A stretch of 5,526 bases of DNA from Candidatus Peribacteria bacterium (lineage in GTDB: Bacteria; Patescibacteriota; Gracilibacteria; UBA1369; LOWO2-01-FULL-3): positions 1-5,526 of the forward strand of contig CALRHQ010000059.1 in NCBI GenBank assembly GCA_943359415.1. The letters run 5' to 3'. Under the pieces are notes generated by a model that was not told the DNA's origin, ran no database searches, and saw nothing but the letters and a program-made list of their open reading frames with translations. Both the position numbers and the translations under genes were made by a program. Shown here piece by piece: positions 4,467 to 5,526 of the stretch (position 1 is the stretch's first letter; the number at the start of each line of letters is the position of its first letter).

Positions 4467-5526
4467 TTATTCGTCTGTTGCCGCCTCTACTTTTGTAACT
4501 TTTTCTTTTGGTGGAACTGTTATTCCTTTGAAATATTTTTTGATATCTTCGCCGTTTAGATTTTCTTCTTTGATAAGATCTTCGGCTATTTCTGTCATTG
4601 TCTTTTTATGCTTTATTATTAATTCTTTTGCTTTATCGTATGCTTTTTCAAGTGTTTTCTTGATGAATTCATCTATTTTTGAAGCACTTTCTTCTGAATA
4701 ATTTTTTATGTGTCCGAAATCTCTTCCTATGAAAACTTCATCGTTGTTGTCTCCAAAAACTATAGGTCCTAGTGAGCTCATACCGTATTTTGTTATCATT
4801 GAGCGTGCAAGTTTTGTGGCTCTCTGAAGGTCACTTGATGGGCCTGTTGATGTTTCTCCAAAAAACACTTCTTCTGCTACGTATCCTCCAAGCATCATTG
4901 CCAAGTCATCTTCGAAATTGCTTTTTGAAACATAACTTTTCTCTTCGTCCGGACGTGACCATGTGACTCCACCAGCGCTACCTCGTGATATTATAGATAC
5001 TTTATGGATTGGATCGCATCCTGGTAAAAGATGTCCGACAAGTGCATGTCCAACTTCGTGATAAGCAGTGAGTTTTTTTTCTTTTGGACTCATGATCCTT
5101 GATTTTTTTTCCGGTCCAAGTAAAACTTTTTCGATTGATTGTTCCACTTCGTGCGAAGATATTATTTTTTTATTGTTTTTTGCTGCTAGAATCGCGGCTT
5201 CATTCAGTAGATTTTCGAGGTCTGCCCCGCTGAATCCTATCGTACCTTTTGCAACTTTTTTGAAATCAACATTTTTTGCTATTGGCTTGTTTCGGGCGTG
5301 AACTTCTAGGATCATTTCACGAGCTTTCAAGTCCGGAATATCTACTACTACTTTTCTGTCGAATCTTCCAGGACGTAGCAGTGCTGGATCGAGGATGTCG
5401 GGACGGTTTGTGGCAGCGATAACTATTACGTTTGTGCCTGTTTCAAATCCATCCATTTCTGTAAGAATTTGGTTTAATGTCTGTTCTCTTTCATCGTGTC
5501 CTCCTCCCATTCCTGCGCCTCTATGT
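4467..5526 (-). CDS. ftsH: ATP-dependent zinc metalloprotease FtsH, C-terminal part (5' end outside window)
   Basis: The frame enters from the right edge and ends at TAA 4469-4467, giving about 352 codons. The first visible residues, HRGAGMGGGHDEREQTLNQ, lie in the AAA+ domain just after Walker B. The second region of homology follows (IVIAATNRPDILDPALLRPG then RFDR) with the two Arg fingers, then the AAA lid (GFSGADLENLLNEAAILAA). The M41 protease domain has the zinc site HEVGH and the third-ligand Asp in TGPSSDLQRATKLAR. It ends with a charged tail (PPKEKVTKVEAATDE). FtsH is a membrane-anchored hexamer that unfolds and degrades damaged membrane and short-lived cytoplasmic proteins. The two N-terminal membrane helices, Walker A and Walker B lie beyond the window. 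All visible catalytic residues are intact, and conserved Gly positions use GGN codons. It is the first visible gene of the unit followed by hsp20 33 nt downstream. Confidence 0.97.
   Translation of the reverse strand, partial: HRGAGMGGGHDEREQTLNQILTEMDGFETGTNVIVIAATNRPDILDPALLRPGRFDRKVVVDIPDLKAREMILEVHARNKPIAKNVDFKKVAKGTIGFSGADLENLLNEAAILAAKNNKKIISSHEVEQSIEKVLLGPEKKSRIMSPKEKKLTAYHEVGHALVGHLLPGCDPIHKVSIISRGSAGGVTWSRPDEEKSYVSKSNFEDDLAMMLGGYVAEEVFFGETSTGPSSDLQRATKLARSMITKYGMSSLGPIVFGDNNDEVFIGRDFGHIKNYSEESASKIDEFIKKTLEKAYDKAKELIIKHKKTMTEIAEDLIKEENLNGEDIKKYFKGITVPPKEKVTKVEAATDE

Noticed and set aside
4414..4701. Plus-strand open frame opposite the end of ftsH and the start of hsp20
   Set aside because: It is a Phe/Ser-rich antisense shadow of genes with clear family motifs.
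4467..5526. TGA recoded as glycine, as in some CPR lineages, prompted by no gene here ending in TGA
   Set aside because: Conserved Gly positions in FtsH and GalU are GGN codons and these frames contain no internal TGA. Eight stops are too few to read meaning into TGA absence.

Overview
This AT-rich window carries compact bacterial genes. Almost every start codon lacks a Shine-Dalgarno sequence, and leaders are A-rich. All recognisable stops are TAA or TAG. The mix of genes (FtsH, a small Hsp20, a GalU-type nucleotidyltransferase, a TPR protein, a small NYN-domain protein) and the short spacers suggest a reduced-genome bacterium. The best guess is a Patescibacteria/CPR lineage. This is inference from composition and remembered family sequences, because the window has no rRNA or other phylogenetic marker.

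Layout. Positions 1-781, minus strand: two overlapping genes for membrane proteins. A four-helix membrane protein is followed by a single-pass, Cys-containing protein that runs off the left edge and overlaps it by 8 bases. Positions 893-2394, plus strand: an island of three small genes. They are a ribbon-helix-helix DNA-binding protein (TTG start), a NYN/LabA-like nuclease-family gene broken by one in-frame TAA, and a 158-residue P-loop ATPase with FtsK/HerA/Zot-like features. This island holds most of the unusual non-coding structure: a duplicated ~35-nt AT-rich element before both of the first two genes, a small hairpin followed by eight T just before the NYN gene, and a 16-bp-arm inverted repeat just after it. 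Positions 2409-3023, minus strand: a five-TPR protein with its own near-consensus promoter. Positions 3167-5526, minus strand: ftsH (partial, C-terminal part) - hsp20 - galU, closely spaced and probably one operon.

How they may work together. The ftsH-hsp20 pair is a proteostasis unit: a membrane AAA+ protease and a holdase chaperone. galU, which supplies UDP-glucose for envelope sugars, is probably co-transcribed downstream. The plus-strand island looks accessory. A relaxosome/antitoxin-like RHH protein, a decaying NYN gene and a stand-alone DNA-translocase-like ATPase could be the remains of a mobile element, but no integrase, relaxase, attachment site or transposon end is visible to prove it. 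I see no CRISPR array, tRNA, rRNA or riboswitch. No gene-free stretch exceeds 300 bases; the longest is 1724-1917.
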